From JADHLJ01 sp038118725 (GTDB taxonomy: Bacteria; Pseudomonadota; Alphaproteobacteria; Thalassobaculales; Thalassobaculaceae), in NCBI GenBank assembly GCA_038118725.1, contig JAYOIK010000005.1, forward strand, positions 1 through 64,000: a stretch of DNA of 64,000 nucleotides, given 5' to 3'. This document shows, piece by piece, positions 41,798-51,039 of the stretch. The notes below the pieces were generated by a model. The model was not told where the DNA came from and did not search any database. It saw nothing but the letters and a program-made list of their open reading frames with translations. The position numbers and the translations under genes were made by a program. The first letter of the stretch is position 1, and each line of letters begins with the position of its first letter.

Positions 41798-43219
41798 GTG
41801 CGCTATATCAGCACGCGCGGCGCGGCGCCCGAGTTGGATTTCGACGATGTCTTGCTGGCCGGGTTGGCCCGGGACGGCGGACTTTACGTGCCCAAGCAAT
41901 GGCCACGGTTTTCCGAGGCGGAGATCCGCGAGATGCGCGGCCTCGGCTACGCGGATCTGGCGGTTCGGGTGATGCGTCCCTTCGTCGATGGCGCGACCAG
42001 CGACGCGGCGCTCCAGAAATTGGTCCACGCGGCCTATGACGGCTTCGGCCATCCCGCCGTCGCGCCGCTCAAGCAACTGGACGGCAATCTCTGGCTGATG
42101 GAGCTGTTTCACGGCCCGACCCTGGCGTTCAAGGATTACGCCATGCAGATCCTGGGAAGGATGTTCGATCAGGCGCTGACCCGGCGCCAGGAGCGGGTGA
42201 CCATTGTCGGCGCCACCTCCGGCGATACCGGCTCGGCGGCGATCGAGGCCTGCCGGGGCCGCGAGGCGATGGATATCTTCATCCTGTTTCCCAAGGGCCG
42301 GGTCTCGCCGGTGCAACAGCGCCAGATGACCACGGTCGACGCGGCGAATGTTCACGCGATCGCGCTGGAAGGCACCTTTGACGACTGCCAGGACATGGTG
42401 AAGGCGCTGTTCAACGATCTGGCCTTCCGCGACCGTTATCGGCTCTCCGCCGTCAATTCGATCAACTGGGCTCGGTTGCTGCCGCAGATCGTCTACTATT
42501 TCTGGGCGGCGCTGGCGCTCGGCGCGCCGGATCGCAAGGTCGCCTTCTCGGTGCCGTCCGGAAATTTCGGCAATGTCTTCTCGGGTTACGCGGCCCAGGC
42601 GTTGGGTTTGCCGGTCGAGAAACTCGTGGTGGCGACTAACGCCAACGATATCCTTTCCCGCTTCTTCAATTCCGGAACCATGGAAATCCGCGGCGTGAAG
42701 CCGTCGCTTTCGCCCAGCATGGATATCCAGGTCTCCAGCAATTTCGAGCGCCTGCTATTCGACCTGCATGACCGGGACGGTCAGATAACCGGGCGGGAGC
42801 TGGACGGTTTTCGCGAGACCGGAAGCTTCTCGGTCTCGCAAGGGATGCTGGGCCGGGCGCATGAACTATTCGCCGCGACGGGGGTCGACGACACCGCGAC
42901 CACGGCCCGGATCAAGGCCACCCACGCGGCCACCGGCGAGGTGCTCGACCCGCATAGCGCCATCGGGATCGAGGCGACGGCACGGATGCGCGCCGACAAG
43001 GCCCTCGATCCAGAGGTGCCGGTGATCTCGATCGCCACCGCGCATCCCGCGAAGTTTCCCGATGCCGTGGTCGACGCCATCGGCGCGCGTCCGAGCCTGC
43101 CCGCGAGAATGGCGGACCTCATGGATCGAGAGGAGTATTTCACGGTGCTTGCCAATGATTTCGAGACGGTTGCCGGCTATATCGCCGGTCACACCCGCGC
43201 TAGCGGAGCCGCTTCATGA
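41798..43219 (+). CDS. thrC: Threonine synthase
   Basis: ThrC converts O-phosphohomoserine to threonine with PLP. The 473-aa protein (from GTG 41798) begins VRYISTRGAAPELDFDDVLL and has the PLP Lys in FHGPTLAFKDYAMQILGRMF. VGATSGDTGSAAIEACRGRE and SVPSGNFGNVFSGYAAQALG also match the family. TTG 41786 is in frame, but GGAG at 41788-41791 is 6 bases before GTG 41798, making GTG the better start. It overlaps the downstream M16 peptidase gene by 4 bases (ATGA), a common alphaproteobacterial arrangement. Confidence 0.95.
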   Translation: MRYISTRGAAPELDFDDVLLAGLARDGGLYVPKQWPRFSEAEIREMRGLGYADLAVRVMRPFVDGATSDAALQKLVHAAYDGFGHPAVAPLKQLDGNLWLMELFHGPTLAFKDYAMQILGRMFDQALTRRQERVTIVGATSGDTGSAAIEACRGREAMDIFILFPKGRVSPVQQRQMTTVDAANVHAIALEGTFDDCQDMVKALFNDLAFRDRYRLSAVNSINWARLLPQIVYYFWAALALGAPDRKVAFSVPSGNFGNVFSGYAAQALGLPVEKLVVATNANDILSRFFNSGTMEIRGVKPSLSPSMDIQVSSNFERLLFDLHDRDGQITGRELDGFRETGSFSVSQGMLGRAHELFAATGVDDTATTARIKATHAATGEVLDPHSAIGIEATARMRADKALDPEVPVISIATAHPAKFPDAVVDAIGARPSLPARMADLMDREEYFTVLANDFETVAGYIAGHTRASGAAS

Positions 43220-44514
43220 GCGCTCGGGATTCGATGAATGATCCCGTGGCCGGCACCGGGCTGACGCACACCCGGCTGGATAACGGCATCCAGGTGATCA
43301 GTGATCCGATGGCGACGGTCGAGAGTGTCTCGCTCGGCGCCTGGTTCGGCGTCGGCGCCCGCAACGAGGCACCCGAGGTCAACGGCGTCGCGCACTTCCT
43401 CGAACACATGGCCTTTAAGGGCACCGAGCGCCGCGGCCCCGCCGATATCGCCGAGGAAATCGAGGCCGTGGGCGGTCACCTCAACGCCTATACCAGCCGC
43501 GAGCAGACCGCCTATTACGCCAAGGTTCTGAAACAGGATACCGGGCTCGCCGTGGATATTCTCGGTGACATCCTGCGCAATTCCACCTTCCTCGACGAGG
43601 AAGTCAGCCGCGAACGCACGGTGATCCTCCAGGAGATCGGTCAGGCGGCGGACACGCCCGACGACATCATTTTCGATATGTTTCAAGAGACCGCCTATCC
43701 CGATCAGGCGCTGGGCCGCCCGGTTCTGGGCCGGGCCGAGGTCGTCGGCCAGATGCCTCGCGACGCGATCGTGGGTTTCGTCGACGCGCATTACGGCGGC
43801 GAGCAGATGATCTTCTCCGCCGCCGGCAATGTCGACCACGACGCCCTGGTGGCCAGCGTCGAGGCCGGTTTCGGCGGCTTGCCCAAGCGCACTCTCGACG
43901 CGGTACAGCCGGCCCATTATGTCGGCGGCGAGCGGCGCGAGGAGAGGGACTTGGAACAGGTCCATATGATCCTCGGCTTCCAGGGCGTGACGTTCCATGA
44001 TCCGGACTTCCATGCCCAACAAGTGCTTTCGATGCTGCTCGGTGGCGGCATGTCCTCGCGCCTGTTTCAGGAAGTTCGCGAGAAACGCGGGCTGGTATAT
44101 TCGATCTACTCCTTCTCCTCGGCCTATCGGGATACCGGCCTGCTCGGCATCTATGCCGGGACCGGCGAGGATCAGGTGGCTGAGCTGGTGCCGGTGGTTT
44201 GCGAGGAGTTGTGCAAGCTCACCGAGGCGGATCTCGAGGCCGAGGTCAATCGCTCGCGCACCCAGCTCAAGTCGGGGTTGCTGATGAGCCGCGAGACCAC
44301 CTCGAACCGCTGCGAGCAGGTGGCGCAGCACATGCTTGTCTATAATCGGGTGATGCCGGTGGACGAGATCGTCGCCAAGGTCGACGCGGTCGACGCCGGC
44401 GCGGTCCGTCGCGTTGCGCGACGCCTCCTGGAAAGCACGCCGACCCTGACCGCGATCGGCCCGCTTTCGCGCCTGGAGTCCTACGATAGCTTCCGGGGGC
44501 GGCTGGCGGCCTAG
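43216..44514 (+). CDS. M16 family zinc peptidase (mitochondrial processing peptidase-like)
   Basis: This 432-aa M16 metallopeptidase resembles the catalytic beta subunit of mitochondrial processing peptidase. The inverted zinc motif HxxEH is in GVAHFLEHMAFKGTERRGPA, and the distal Glu is in RERTVILQEIGQAADTP. The C-terminal half contains the GGGMSSRLFQEVREKRGLVY substrate-binding motif. All catalytic residues are present, so it is an active-type subunit. It is translationally coupled to thrC by ATGA. It is probably periplasmic or cytoplasmic; no signal peptide is seen. Confidence 0.94.
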   Translation: MSARDSMNDPVAGTGLTHTRLDNGIQVISDPMATVESVSLGAWFGVGARNEAPEVNGVAHFLEHMAFKGTERRGPADIAEEIEAVGGHLNAYTSREQTAYYAKVLKQDTGLAVDILGDILRNSTFLDEEVSRERTVILQEIGQAADTPDDIIFDMFQETAYPDQALGRPVLGRAEVVGQMPRDAIVGFVDAHYGGEQMIFSAAGNVDHDALVASVEAGFGGLPKRTLDAVQPAHYVGGERREERDLEQVHMILGFQGVTFHDPDFHAQQVLSMLLGGGMSSRLFQEVREKRGLVYSIYSFSSAYRDTGLLGIYAGTGEDQVAELVPVVCEELCKLTEADLEAEVNRSRTQLKSGLLMSRETTSNRCEQVAQHMLVYNRVMPVDEIVAKVDAVDAGAVRRVARRLLESTPTLTAIGPLSRLESYDSFRGRLAA

Positions 44515-44552
44515 CGGCGTATTCCTCGAATCCGTCCGTGCCCCGTCGTCTC

Positions 44553-44606
44553 CGTCGCCCCGCCGTTCCCCGTCGCCCCGCCGTTCCTCGTCGCCCCACC
44601 GTTCCC
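44553..44606. repeat. 18-bp tandem repeat, three units
   Basis: Three head-to-tail copies of CGTCGCCCCGCCGTTCCC are at 44553-44570, 44571-44588 (final base T) and 44589-44606 (one C to A change). A partial unit precedes them (CGTCGTCTC), and the first 8 bases of the unit are also the start of the palindromic repeat at 44607. Confidence 0.9.
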
Positions 44607-44731
44607 CGTCGCCCTTGCGAAGGCAAGGGCTTGTGGCGAGAAAGCGGCGGCTGCCCCTCCCGTCGGGGATTTCGAACGGATTTCACCAGCAAACGCCGAC
44701 GGCACGCGCCCCGGCCTCCGCCGGGGCGACG
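44607..44731. repeat. Dispersed palindromic repeat, copy 5 (two arms)
   Basis: One arm at 44607-44630 (CGTCGCCCTTGCGAAGG then CAAGGGC) forms a short hairpin. A second arm at 44707-44731 (GCCCCGGCCTCCGCCGGGGC then GACG) is in the opposite orientation. They match the family seen at 5812-5881. Confidence 0.8.
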
Positions 44732-44835
44732 AGGGATGGTGTTGCCGAAGGGAGAAGACGGCATACGTCTTGAGAAACCGATAAAAACGGGGTGTATCCG
44801 GCGCGCGTATTGGGTCGATGGTCCCGAGCGCCACT

Positions 44836-45708
44836 TCAACGCGTCGGGACGGGCTCGTCGCCGGAATAGTCGTAGAACCCGCGACCGGTCTTGCGGCCGA
44901 GCCAGCCGGCCTCGACATATTTCACCAACAGCGGACAGGGCCGGTACTTGGAATCCGCAAGCCCGTCATACAGCACGTGCATCACCGCCAGACAGGTATC
45001 CAGGCCGATGAAGTCGGCCAGCTGGAGCGGACCCATCGGGTGGTTGGCGCCGAGCCGCATGGCGGTGTCGATAGATTTGACGTTCCCGACACCCTCGTAA
45101 AGGGTGTAGACCGCTTCGTTGATCATCGGTAGCAGGATGCGGTTGACGATGAAGGCGGGGAAATCCTCGGCCACCGCGACGGTCTTGCCGAGCCGCTCGG
45201 CGAGGTCGTTGACCGCCGTGAACGTGTCCTGGTCGGTCGCGATGCCGCGGATGATTTCGACCAGCTGCATCACCGGCACTGGATTCATGAAATGCATGCC
45301 GATGAACTTGCCGGGCCGGTCGGTGACCGCGGCCAGGCGGGTGATCGAGATCGACGAGGTATTGGTGGCAATCAGCGCCGTCTCCGACAGATGCGGGACC
45401 AGCTCCTTCAGGATCGCGCGCTTGATCTCCTCGTTCTCGGTGGCTGCCTCGACAACCAGATCGGCATCGCCGAAGGCGGCGTGATCCTGGCCGGTCGCGA
45501 TTCGCCCCATCGCCGCGCCGACATCGGCGTCGGTGATCTTGCCGCGGCTGGCCTGGCGCGAAAGATTTCGCTCGATCGAGGCAATAGCGCCGGACAGCGC
45601 CGCTTCCTGGACATCGAACAGGTGCACGTCTAGCCCCGCCAGCGCGCAGACATGCGCGATGCCGGAACCCATCTGTCCGGCACCGATGATGCCGACACGC
45701 TGGATCAT
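44836..45708 (-). CDS. 3-hydroxybutyryl-CoA dehydrogenase
   Basis: This 290-aa NAD-dependent enzyme interconverts 3-hydroxybutyryl-CoA and acetoacetyl-CoA. The Rossmann motif is VGIIGAGQMGSGIAHVCALA, with the catalytic region ATNTSSISITRLAAVTDRPG and MHFMNPVPVMQLVEIIRGIA (His of the dyad). The C-terminal RLGANHPMGPLQLADFIGLD is characteristic. It lies 68 bases downstream of etfA on the same strand, so it is the third gene of an etfB-etfA-hbd operon, consistent with a role in acyl-CoA oxidation feeding electrons to ETF. Confidence 0.95.
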   Translation of the reverse strand: MIQRVGIIGAGQMGSGIAHVCALAGLDVHLFDVQEAALSGAIASIERNLSRQASRGKITDADVGAAMGRIATGQDHAAFGDADLVVEAATENEEIKRAILKELVPHLSETALIATNTSSISITRLAAVTDRPGKFIGMHFMNPVPVMQLVEIIRGIATDQDTFTAVNDLAERLGKTVAVAEDFPAFIVNRILLPMINEAVYTLYEGVGNVKSIDTAMRLGANHPMGPLQLADFIGLDTCLAVMHVLYDGLADSKYRPCPLLVKYVEAGWLGRKTGRGFYDYSGDEPVPTR

Positions 45709-45776
45709 TGATCTAACTCCCGTTGGCGAGGCGCCGGAAAAGGCGCCCGCCGGACTCCCTGATTAAGCCGCTGGGC

Positions 45777-46727
45777 CTAGGAGCCGTACCCTTGCTTGCC
45801 GAGCTCTTCGTCCAGCTCAGGCACCGCCTTGAACAGATCGGCGACAAGACCGAAATCGGCGACCTGGAAGATCGGCGCCTCTTCGTCCTTGTTGATCGCG
45901 ACGATGACCTTGCTGTCCTTCATGCCCGCGAGATGCTGAATCGCGCCGGAGATACCGACGGCGATATAGAGATCCGGCGCCACCACCTTGCCGGTCTGAC
46001 CGACCTGATAGTCGTTCGGGACATAGCCGGCATCGACCGCGGCTCGCGAGGCGCCGACCGCCGCGCCGAGCTTGTCGGCGACGGCCTCGATCATCGGGAA
46101 GTTTTCGCCGGACTGCATGCCGCGGCCACCGGAAATGACGATCCGCGCCGAGGTCAGTTCGGGACGCTCGGACGAGCTGAGCTCGGCCCCGACATAGCTG
46201 GACAGGCCGGAGTCACCCTTGCCGTCCACGGCCTCGATCGCGGCGGAACCACCCTCGGCGGCGACCGCCTCGAAGGCGGTGGTGCGCACGGTGATCACCT
46301 TGGTCGCGTCGGAGGATTTCACCGTCGCCATGGCATTGCCGGCATAGATCGGGCGCACGAAGGTATCGGCGTCGATCACCTCGGAGATTTCCGAGATCTG
46401 CTGCACGTCGAGCAGCGCCGAGGCGCGCGGCATGATGTTCTTGCCCTCGGTGGTGGCCGGGGCCACGATGTGGCTGTAGCCGTCGGCGAGAGCGACCACC
46501 AGATTGGCTACATTCTCGGCCAGGCCGTTGGCGTACTCGGCGGAATCCGCGACCAGCACCTTGGAGATGCCGGCGACCTTGGCGGCCTGCTCGGCAACCG
46601 CGCCGCAGCCGCTTCCGGCGACCAGCAGGGACATGTCACCGCCAATGGCCTGGGCGGCGGCCACCGCGTTCAGGGTCGCGGGCTTGAGTTCCGAATTATC
46701 GTATTCGGCGACGATCAGCGTAGCCAT
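45777..46727 (-). CDS. etfA: Electron transfer flavoprotein, alpha subunit
   Basis: EtfA (316 aa) carries the FAD of the ETF heterodimer that takes electrons from acyl-CoA dehydrogenases to ETF-ubiquinone oxidoreductase. The C-terminal FAD domain shows VVISGGRGMQSGENFPMIEA, LGAAVGASRAAVDAGYVPND and VGQTGKVVAPDLYIAVGISG, then AIQHLAGMKDSKVIVAINKD. These are the diagnostic EtfA signature. The start is 2 bases after the etfB stop. Length and motifs are standard. Confidence 0.97.
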   Translation of the reverse strand: MATLIVAEYDNSELKPATLNAVAAAQAIGGDMSLLVAGSGCGAVAEQAAKVAGISKVLVADSAEYANGLAENVANLVVALADGYSHIVAPATTEGKNIMPRASALLDVQQISEISEVIDADTFVRPIYAGNAMATVKSSDATKVITVRTTAFEAVAAEGGSAAIEAVDGKGDSGLSSYVGAELSSSERPELTSARIVISGGRGMQSGENFPMIEAVADKLGAAVGASRAAVDAGYVPNDYQVGQTGKVVAPDLYIAVGISGAIQHLAGMKDSKVIVAINKDEEAPIFQVADFGLVADLFKAVPELDEELGKQGYGS

Positions 46728-46729
46728 CT

Positions 46730-47479
46730 TTAGATCACCTTCGCGACATTGCGCAGTTTTTCGACCAGATCGGCGACATCCTCGACCTTGACGCCGGCTT
46801 CGCGCTTCGGCGGCTCGACGACCTTGAGGGTCTCCAGGCGCGGCGCCGGGTCGACACCGAGATCCACCGGGGACATCTGATCGATCGGCTTCTTCTTCGC
46901 CTTCATGATATTCGGCAGCGAGGCATAGCGCGGCTCGTTCAAGCGAAGATCGGTGGTCAGCACCGCCGGAAGCTTCAGGGTGACGGTCTCGAGACCGCCG
47001 TCGACCTCGCGGGTCGCCTGGAGCTTGCCGTCGCCGATTTCGAGCTTGGAGATGAAGGTTGCCTGCCCCCAGCCCAGGAGCGCGGCCAGCATCTGACCGG
47101 TCTGGTTGGAGTCATCATCGATCGCCTGCTTGCCGACGATGATCACCGAGGGGCCTTCCTTCTCGGCGATCGCCTTCAGCATCTTGGCGACGGCCAGCGG
47201 CTCGACATCGCCGTCATGCAGCACGTGAATGCCGCGGTCGGCGCCCATGGCCAGCGCGGTGCGGATGGTCTCCTGGCACTGCTGCACGCCGATCGAAACC
47301 GCGATCACCTCCTCGGCCTTGCCGGCCTCGCGGAGACGGATCGCCTCCTCGACGGAGATCTCGTCGAACGGGTTCATGGACATCTTGACGTTAGCCAGTT
47401 CGACACCCGTCTGGTCAGCCTTGACGCGGACCTTGACGTTGTAGTCGATGACCCGTTTTACGGGCACGAGCACCTTCAT
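46730..47479 (-). CDS. etfB: Electron transfer flavoprotein, beta subunit
   Basis: EtfB (249 aa) binds AMP and forms the ETF dimer with EtfA. The N-terminus is MKVLVPVKRVIDYNVKVRVK, and NPFDEISVEEAIRLREAGKA and KQAIDDDSNQTGQMLAALLG follow. The recognition loop reads LRLNEPRYASLPNIMKAKKK, with Lys193 and Lys196 at the positions equivalent to the human sites modified by METTL20. A 12-bp palindrome CCCTCGCGAGGG (47512-47523) lies 32 bases upstream of the start. It is the first gene of the etfB-etfA-hbd unit. Confidence 0.97.
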   Translation of the reverse strand: MKVLVPVKRVIDYNVKVRVKADQTGVELANVKMSMNPFDEISVEEAIRLREAGKAEEVIAVSIGVQQCQETIRTALAMGADRGIHVLHDGDVEPLAVAKMLKAIAEKEGPSVIIVGKQAIDDDSNQTGQMLAALLGWGQATFISKLEIGDGKLQATREVDGGLETVTLKLPAVLTTDLRLNEPRYASLPNIMKAKKKPIDQMSPVDLGVDPAPRLETLKVVEPPKREAGVKVEDVADLVEKLRNVAKVI

Positions 47480-47907
47480 GGCGACTCCAACGATCTGCTG
47501 TGAAAATAGGACCCTCGCGAGGGACGCCCGGTCTTAGGAGAGCCATATCCAACTGTCAAGCATATGAACGATCATCAAGCGATTTGGCGAAGATTCCGAG
47601 GCGCGGCTTCGTCATCCCGCGCTTTTTCCGTCTCTCTCGCGAATGCTCATTGCTGTTCGGGAAAAATTCAACGCCGCGCGTGACTTCCCGAACCCGTCGC
47701 CCCATCTCAGCCTTCCAGAGGTCACCGCGTCCTCAAGGGCGACGGTCGCGGGGAATGGCCGGCGGAGAAATCAAGTCCGAGGTGGCGGCCAAGGAACAAA
47801 AACCAGGCAATATCGGTATCTCATCCCGTACGACTGGAGTTTTCCCGGACAGAAGTGCGCGCAAGCTGGGATGACGGAGGATTTTTGGGTGGGGGAGTAG
47901 CGCTACC
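47480..47907. other. 428-base region between etfB and polA
   Basis: It contains the upstream region of etfB (minus strand) with the palindrome CCCTCGCGAGGG (47512-47523), and a weak single arm of the dispersed repeat near 47739-47752 (CCTCAAGGGCGACGG). I see no gene. The part next to polA contains no clear terminator for polA (minus strand). Confidence 0.5.
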
Positions 47908-50703
47908 CTAATGCGCCGCCGCCCAGCTGGCGCCTTCGCCGGCGTCGGCGATCAGCGGGACCGAGATGTCGACCGCCGGGTGGGCGGCGCCTTCCAAGAC
48001 CTCCCGGACCAGGGCCTTGGTCGCCTCCATCTCGGCGTCGGGGACCTCGAACAACAACTCGTCATGCACGGTCAACAGCATGCGGGCGCCGAGGCCGGCG
48101 GCCTCCAGGGCCTTGGGAACCCGGACCATGGCGCGCTTGATGATATCAGCCGCGCTGCCCTGGATCGGCGCGTTGATGGCCGCGCGTTCGGAGAAGGAGC
48201 GGCGGGCCGGGTTGTTGTCCTTGATGCCGCCGAGATGCACCTTGCGCCCGAATAGGGTCTCGACATAGCCCTTCTCGCGCGCCTCGGTCTTGGCCGCGTC
48301 CATATAGGTGCGGATCTCGGGATAGCGTTCGAAATAGGCGTCGATATAGGCCTTGGCCTCGCTGACCGGGATGCGCAAGGTGCGCGAGAGCCCGAAGCTC
48401 GACATGCCGTAGATGATGCCGAAATTGATCGCCTTGGCGTTGCGCCGGACCATCGGGTCCATGCCCTCGATCGGCACGTTGAAGACCTCCGAGGCGGTCT
48501 GCGCGTGAATGTCGATGCCCTCGTGGAAGGCGCGCTTGAGGCTGTCGATATTGGCGATGTGGGCCACCAGACGCAGCTCGATCTGGGAATAGTCGACGCT
48601 GAGCAGGGTGTGGCCCGGCTCGGCGATGAAGGCGGTGCGGATCTTGCGCCCCTCCTCGGTGCGAACCGGGATGTTCTGAAGGTTCGGGTCGTTGGAGGAG
48701 AGCCGTCCGGTATTGGCCCCGGTCATCGAATAGGAGGTATGGATGCGCCCGGTCGCCGGGTTGATATCCTCGACCAGGGAGTCCGTGTAGGTGGATTTCA
48801 GCTTCGACATCTGGCGCCAGTCGAGCACCCTTGCCGGCAGGTCGTGGCCGTTCGCCGCCAGGTCCTCCAACACGTCGGCGCCGGTGGCATAGGCGCCGGT
48901 CTTGGTCTTCTTGCCGCCGGGCAGGCCCATCTGGTCGAACAGAATCTCGCCAAGCTGTTTCGGCGAGCCGATGTTGAACTCCGATCCCGCGAGCTTGTGG
49001 ATCTCGATAGCCTGTTCCTCAAGACGGCGGGCGAAGTCGGCGGACATGTCGCGCAGGATCGCCGGATCCACCTTGATGCCGTTGTTCTCCATCTTCGAGA
49101 GCACCGGGATCAGCGGCCGCTCCAGGGTCTCGTAGACCGTCGCCATGCCGACCTTCGGCAGTTCCGGCTTCAAGACCCGATGCAGGCGCAGGGTCATGTC
49201 CGCGTCCTCGGCGGCGTAGTCCAGCGCCTTGTCCAGCGGCACCTCGGCGAAGGGGATCTGGGCCTTGCCCTTGCCGCAGACCTCCTCGTATTTGATGTTC
49301 ACGTGGTCGAAATGCAGGCGCGAGAGCTCGTCCAGCCCATGGCCGTGCAAGCCGCCCTCCATCACGTAGGACAGGCACATGGTGTCGTCGACCGGCGCGA
49401 CCGCGACGCCGCCATTGCCGGGCTGCATCATCACCAGCGCGTCGTATTTGATGTTGTGACCGATCTTCAGAACCCCTGGATTTTCCAAGAGCGGCTTCAG
49501 CCGCGCCATGGCGTCCTCGAAGGGGATCTGCTTCGGCGCCGGCGCGGTTTCGGACAACAGGCTGCCCTGACTATTGGCGCCGTGACGTAGCGGCACGTAG
49601 CAGGCCTTGCCCGGCGCGGTCGCCAGCGACAGGCCGACGACGACGGCTTGGGTGGCGTCGAGGGAACTGGTTTCGGTATCGAAGGCGACGACACCCAACT
49701 TCTCGGCCTCGGTGATCCAGCGGTCCAGCGCGTCGATTTCCTGAACCAGCTCGTAGCTCGCCTCACCGGCGGGCTCCTCCGCCGTGCTGTCCGAGGGCAT
49801 CTCGTGACCGGCATCCGACAGCTCTGCCTCATAGCGCGCGATCAGACGCCGGAACCCCTGCTCCTTCAGGAATTCCAGCACCGTCGCCGGGTCCGGATCA
49901 CGTACCCCCAGCGCCTCCAATGGTTCGGGCACGTCGACATCGGTCTTGAGGGTGACGAGGTCACGGCTGATCCGGGCCATCTCGGCATGCTCGATCAGGT
50001 TCTCGCGGCGCTTGGGCTGTTTGATCTCGCCGGCCCGCTCCAGCAGCGTATCGAGATCGCCGTATTCGGTGATCAATTGCGCCGCCGTCTTCACCCCGAT
50101 GCCAGGCACGCCCGGCACGTTGTCGACCGAATCGCCGGCCAGGGCCTGAACGTCGATGACCTTGTCCGGCGCGACGCCGAACTTCTCCATGACCTCGGCG
50201 GCGCCGATCTCACGGTTCTTCATCGGGTCGTACATTGTGACGTCTGGGCCGACCAGCTGCATCAGGTCCTTGTCGGAGGAGACGATGGTCACCTCGGCGC
50301 CGGATTCTTGCGCCAGCCTAGCATAGGTCGCGATCAGGTCATCCGCTTCGAAGCCGTCCATCTCCAGCGAGGCGACGTTGAAGGCCTTCACCGCCTGTCG
50401 GATAAGGTCGAACTGGGGGATCAATTCCTCGGGCGCCGGTGGCCGCTGGGCCTTGTATTGATCATAGATCTCGCTGCGAAAGGTCTTGCGGGAGGTATCG
50501 AAGATCACCGCGCAATGATCCGCATGCAGGTCCTCGATCAGCTTGATCAGCATGTTCGTGAAGCCGAACACCGCGTTGGTCGGCGTCCCGTCGGGCCGGC
50601 TCATCGGCGGCAGCGCGTGAAAGGCCCGGAAAATGAAGCCGGAGCCGTCAACGAGATAAAAGTGGGAGCGGCTGTTTTTCGCGGCGCTGTCGGTCTCGGC
50701 CAT
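47908..50703 (-). CDS. polA: DNA polymerase I
   Basis: PolA (931 aa) fills gaps and removes RNA primers. It has an N-terminal 5'-3' exonuclease domain (HFYLVDGSGFIFRAFHALPP; VQALAGDSVDNVPGVPGIGV), a 3'-5' exonuclease domain with its acidic residues in VVAFDTETSSLDATQAVVVG, KIGHNIKYDALVM and ALDYAAEDADMTLRL, and a polymerase domain. In the latter, motif A is SVDYSQIELRLVAHI, the O-helix is RRNAKAINFGIIYGMSSFGL and motif C is LLTVHDELLFEVPDAE. The proofreading Asp and Glu are present, so all three activities are expected. ATG 50703 starts it; the 5' region leads into the assembly gap. Confidence 0.98.
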   Translation of the reverse strand: MAETDSAAKNSRSHFYLVDGSGFIFRAFHALPPMSRPDGTPTNAVFGFTNMLIKLIEDLHADHCAVIFDTSRKTFRSEIYDQYKAQRPPAPEELIPQFDLIRQAVKAFNVASLEMDGFEADDLIATYARLAQESGAEVTIVSSDKDLMQLVGPDVTMYDPMKNREIGAAEVMEKFGVAPDKVIDVQALAGDSVDNVPGVPGIGVKTAAQLITEYGDLDTLLERAGEIKQPKRRENLIEHAEMARISRDLVTLKTDVDVPEPLEALGVRDPDPATVLEFLKEQGFRRLIARYEAELSDAGHEMPSDSTAEEPAGEASYELVQEIDALDRWITEAEKLGVVAFDTETSSLDATQAVVVGLSLATAPGKACYVPLRHGANSQGSLLSETAPAPKQIPFEDAMARLKPLLENPGVLKIGHNIKYDALVMMQPGNGGVAVAPVDDTMCLSYVMEGGLHGHGLDELSRLHFDHVNIKYEEVCGKGKAQIPFAEVPLDKALDYAAEDADMTLRLHRVLKPELPKVGMATVYETLERPLIPVLSKMENNGIKVDPAILRDMSADFARRLEEQAIEIHKLAGSEFNIGSPKQLGEILFDQMGLPGGKKTKTGAYATGADVLEDLAANGHDLPARVLDWRQMSKLKSTYTDSLVEDINPATGRIHTSYSMTGANTGRLSSNDPNLQNIPVRTEEGRKIRTAFIAEPGHTLLSVDYSQIELRLVAHIANIDSLKRAFHEGIDIHAQTASEVFNVPIEGMDPMVRRNAKAINFGIIYGMSSFGLSRTLRIPVSEAKAYIDAYFERYPEIRTYMDAAKTEAREKGYVETLFGRKVHLGGIKDNNPARRSFSERAAINAPIQGSAADIIKRAMVRVPKALEAAGLGARMLLTVHDELLFEVPDAEMEATKALVREVLEGAAHPAVDISVPLIADAGEGASWAAAH

Positions 50704-51039
50704 GGGGCGGTGTCCAGTTCGGGCGGTCCGGGTGGCGGGTCGGGACCGACTCTAGCGGCGTGACGGGGCTTGGCAAGAGCGGAGCGTGTCCGTGATGCCG
50801 GGCGCCCGCGATCGGCGGGAAACTTGCCCCTACCGCCTGGCCCCCGCATAATTCACCCATCGATCTCGGTTTTGGAGAGCCGCCATGCCCGCCATCGCCA
50901 CCGTCCCGGCCGCCACCGTCCCGGCCNNNNNNNNNNNNNNNNNNNNNNNNNNNNNNNNNNNNNNNNNNNNNNNNNNNNNNNNNNNNNNNNNNNNNNNNNN
51001 NNNNNNNNNNNNNNNNNNNNNNNNNNTTGGAGAGCCGCC
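50704..51039. other. Intergenic region with assembly gap flanked by an identical 55-bp overlap
   Basis: A run of exactly 100 N occupies 50927-51026. The 55 bases before it (50872-50926) are identical to the 55 bases after it (51027-51081), including the start codon of the next gene and a 15-bp tandem unit GCCACCGTCCCGGCC x2. The flanks therefore overlap and should be merged; the gap is probably a scaffolding artefact. The rest of the region (50704-50871) is the divergent space upstream of polA, and I see no gene in it. Confidence 0.85.

Larger units (their letters stand above)
44515..44835. other. Intergenic region with tandem and palindromic repeats
   Basis: This 321-base stretch lies between the M16 peptidase and the convergent hydroxybutyryl-CoA dehydrogenase gene. 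It contains an 18-bp tandem repeat (44553-44606) directly joined to a dispersed palindromic repeat (44607-44731). No open frame with a ribosome site or recognisable motif is supported. The segment 44732-44835 shows nothing further. Confidence 0.6.

Noticed and set aside
48505..49590. Plus-strand frame of 361 codons inside polA
   Set aside because: Antisense shadow of a well-conserved polymerase; no supporting motif.
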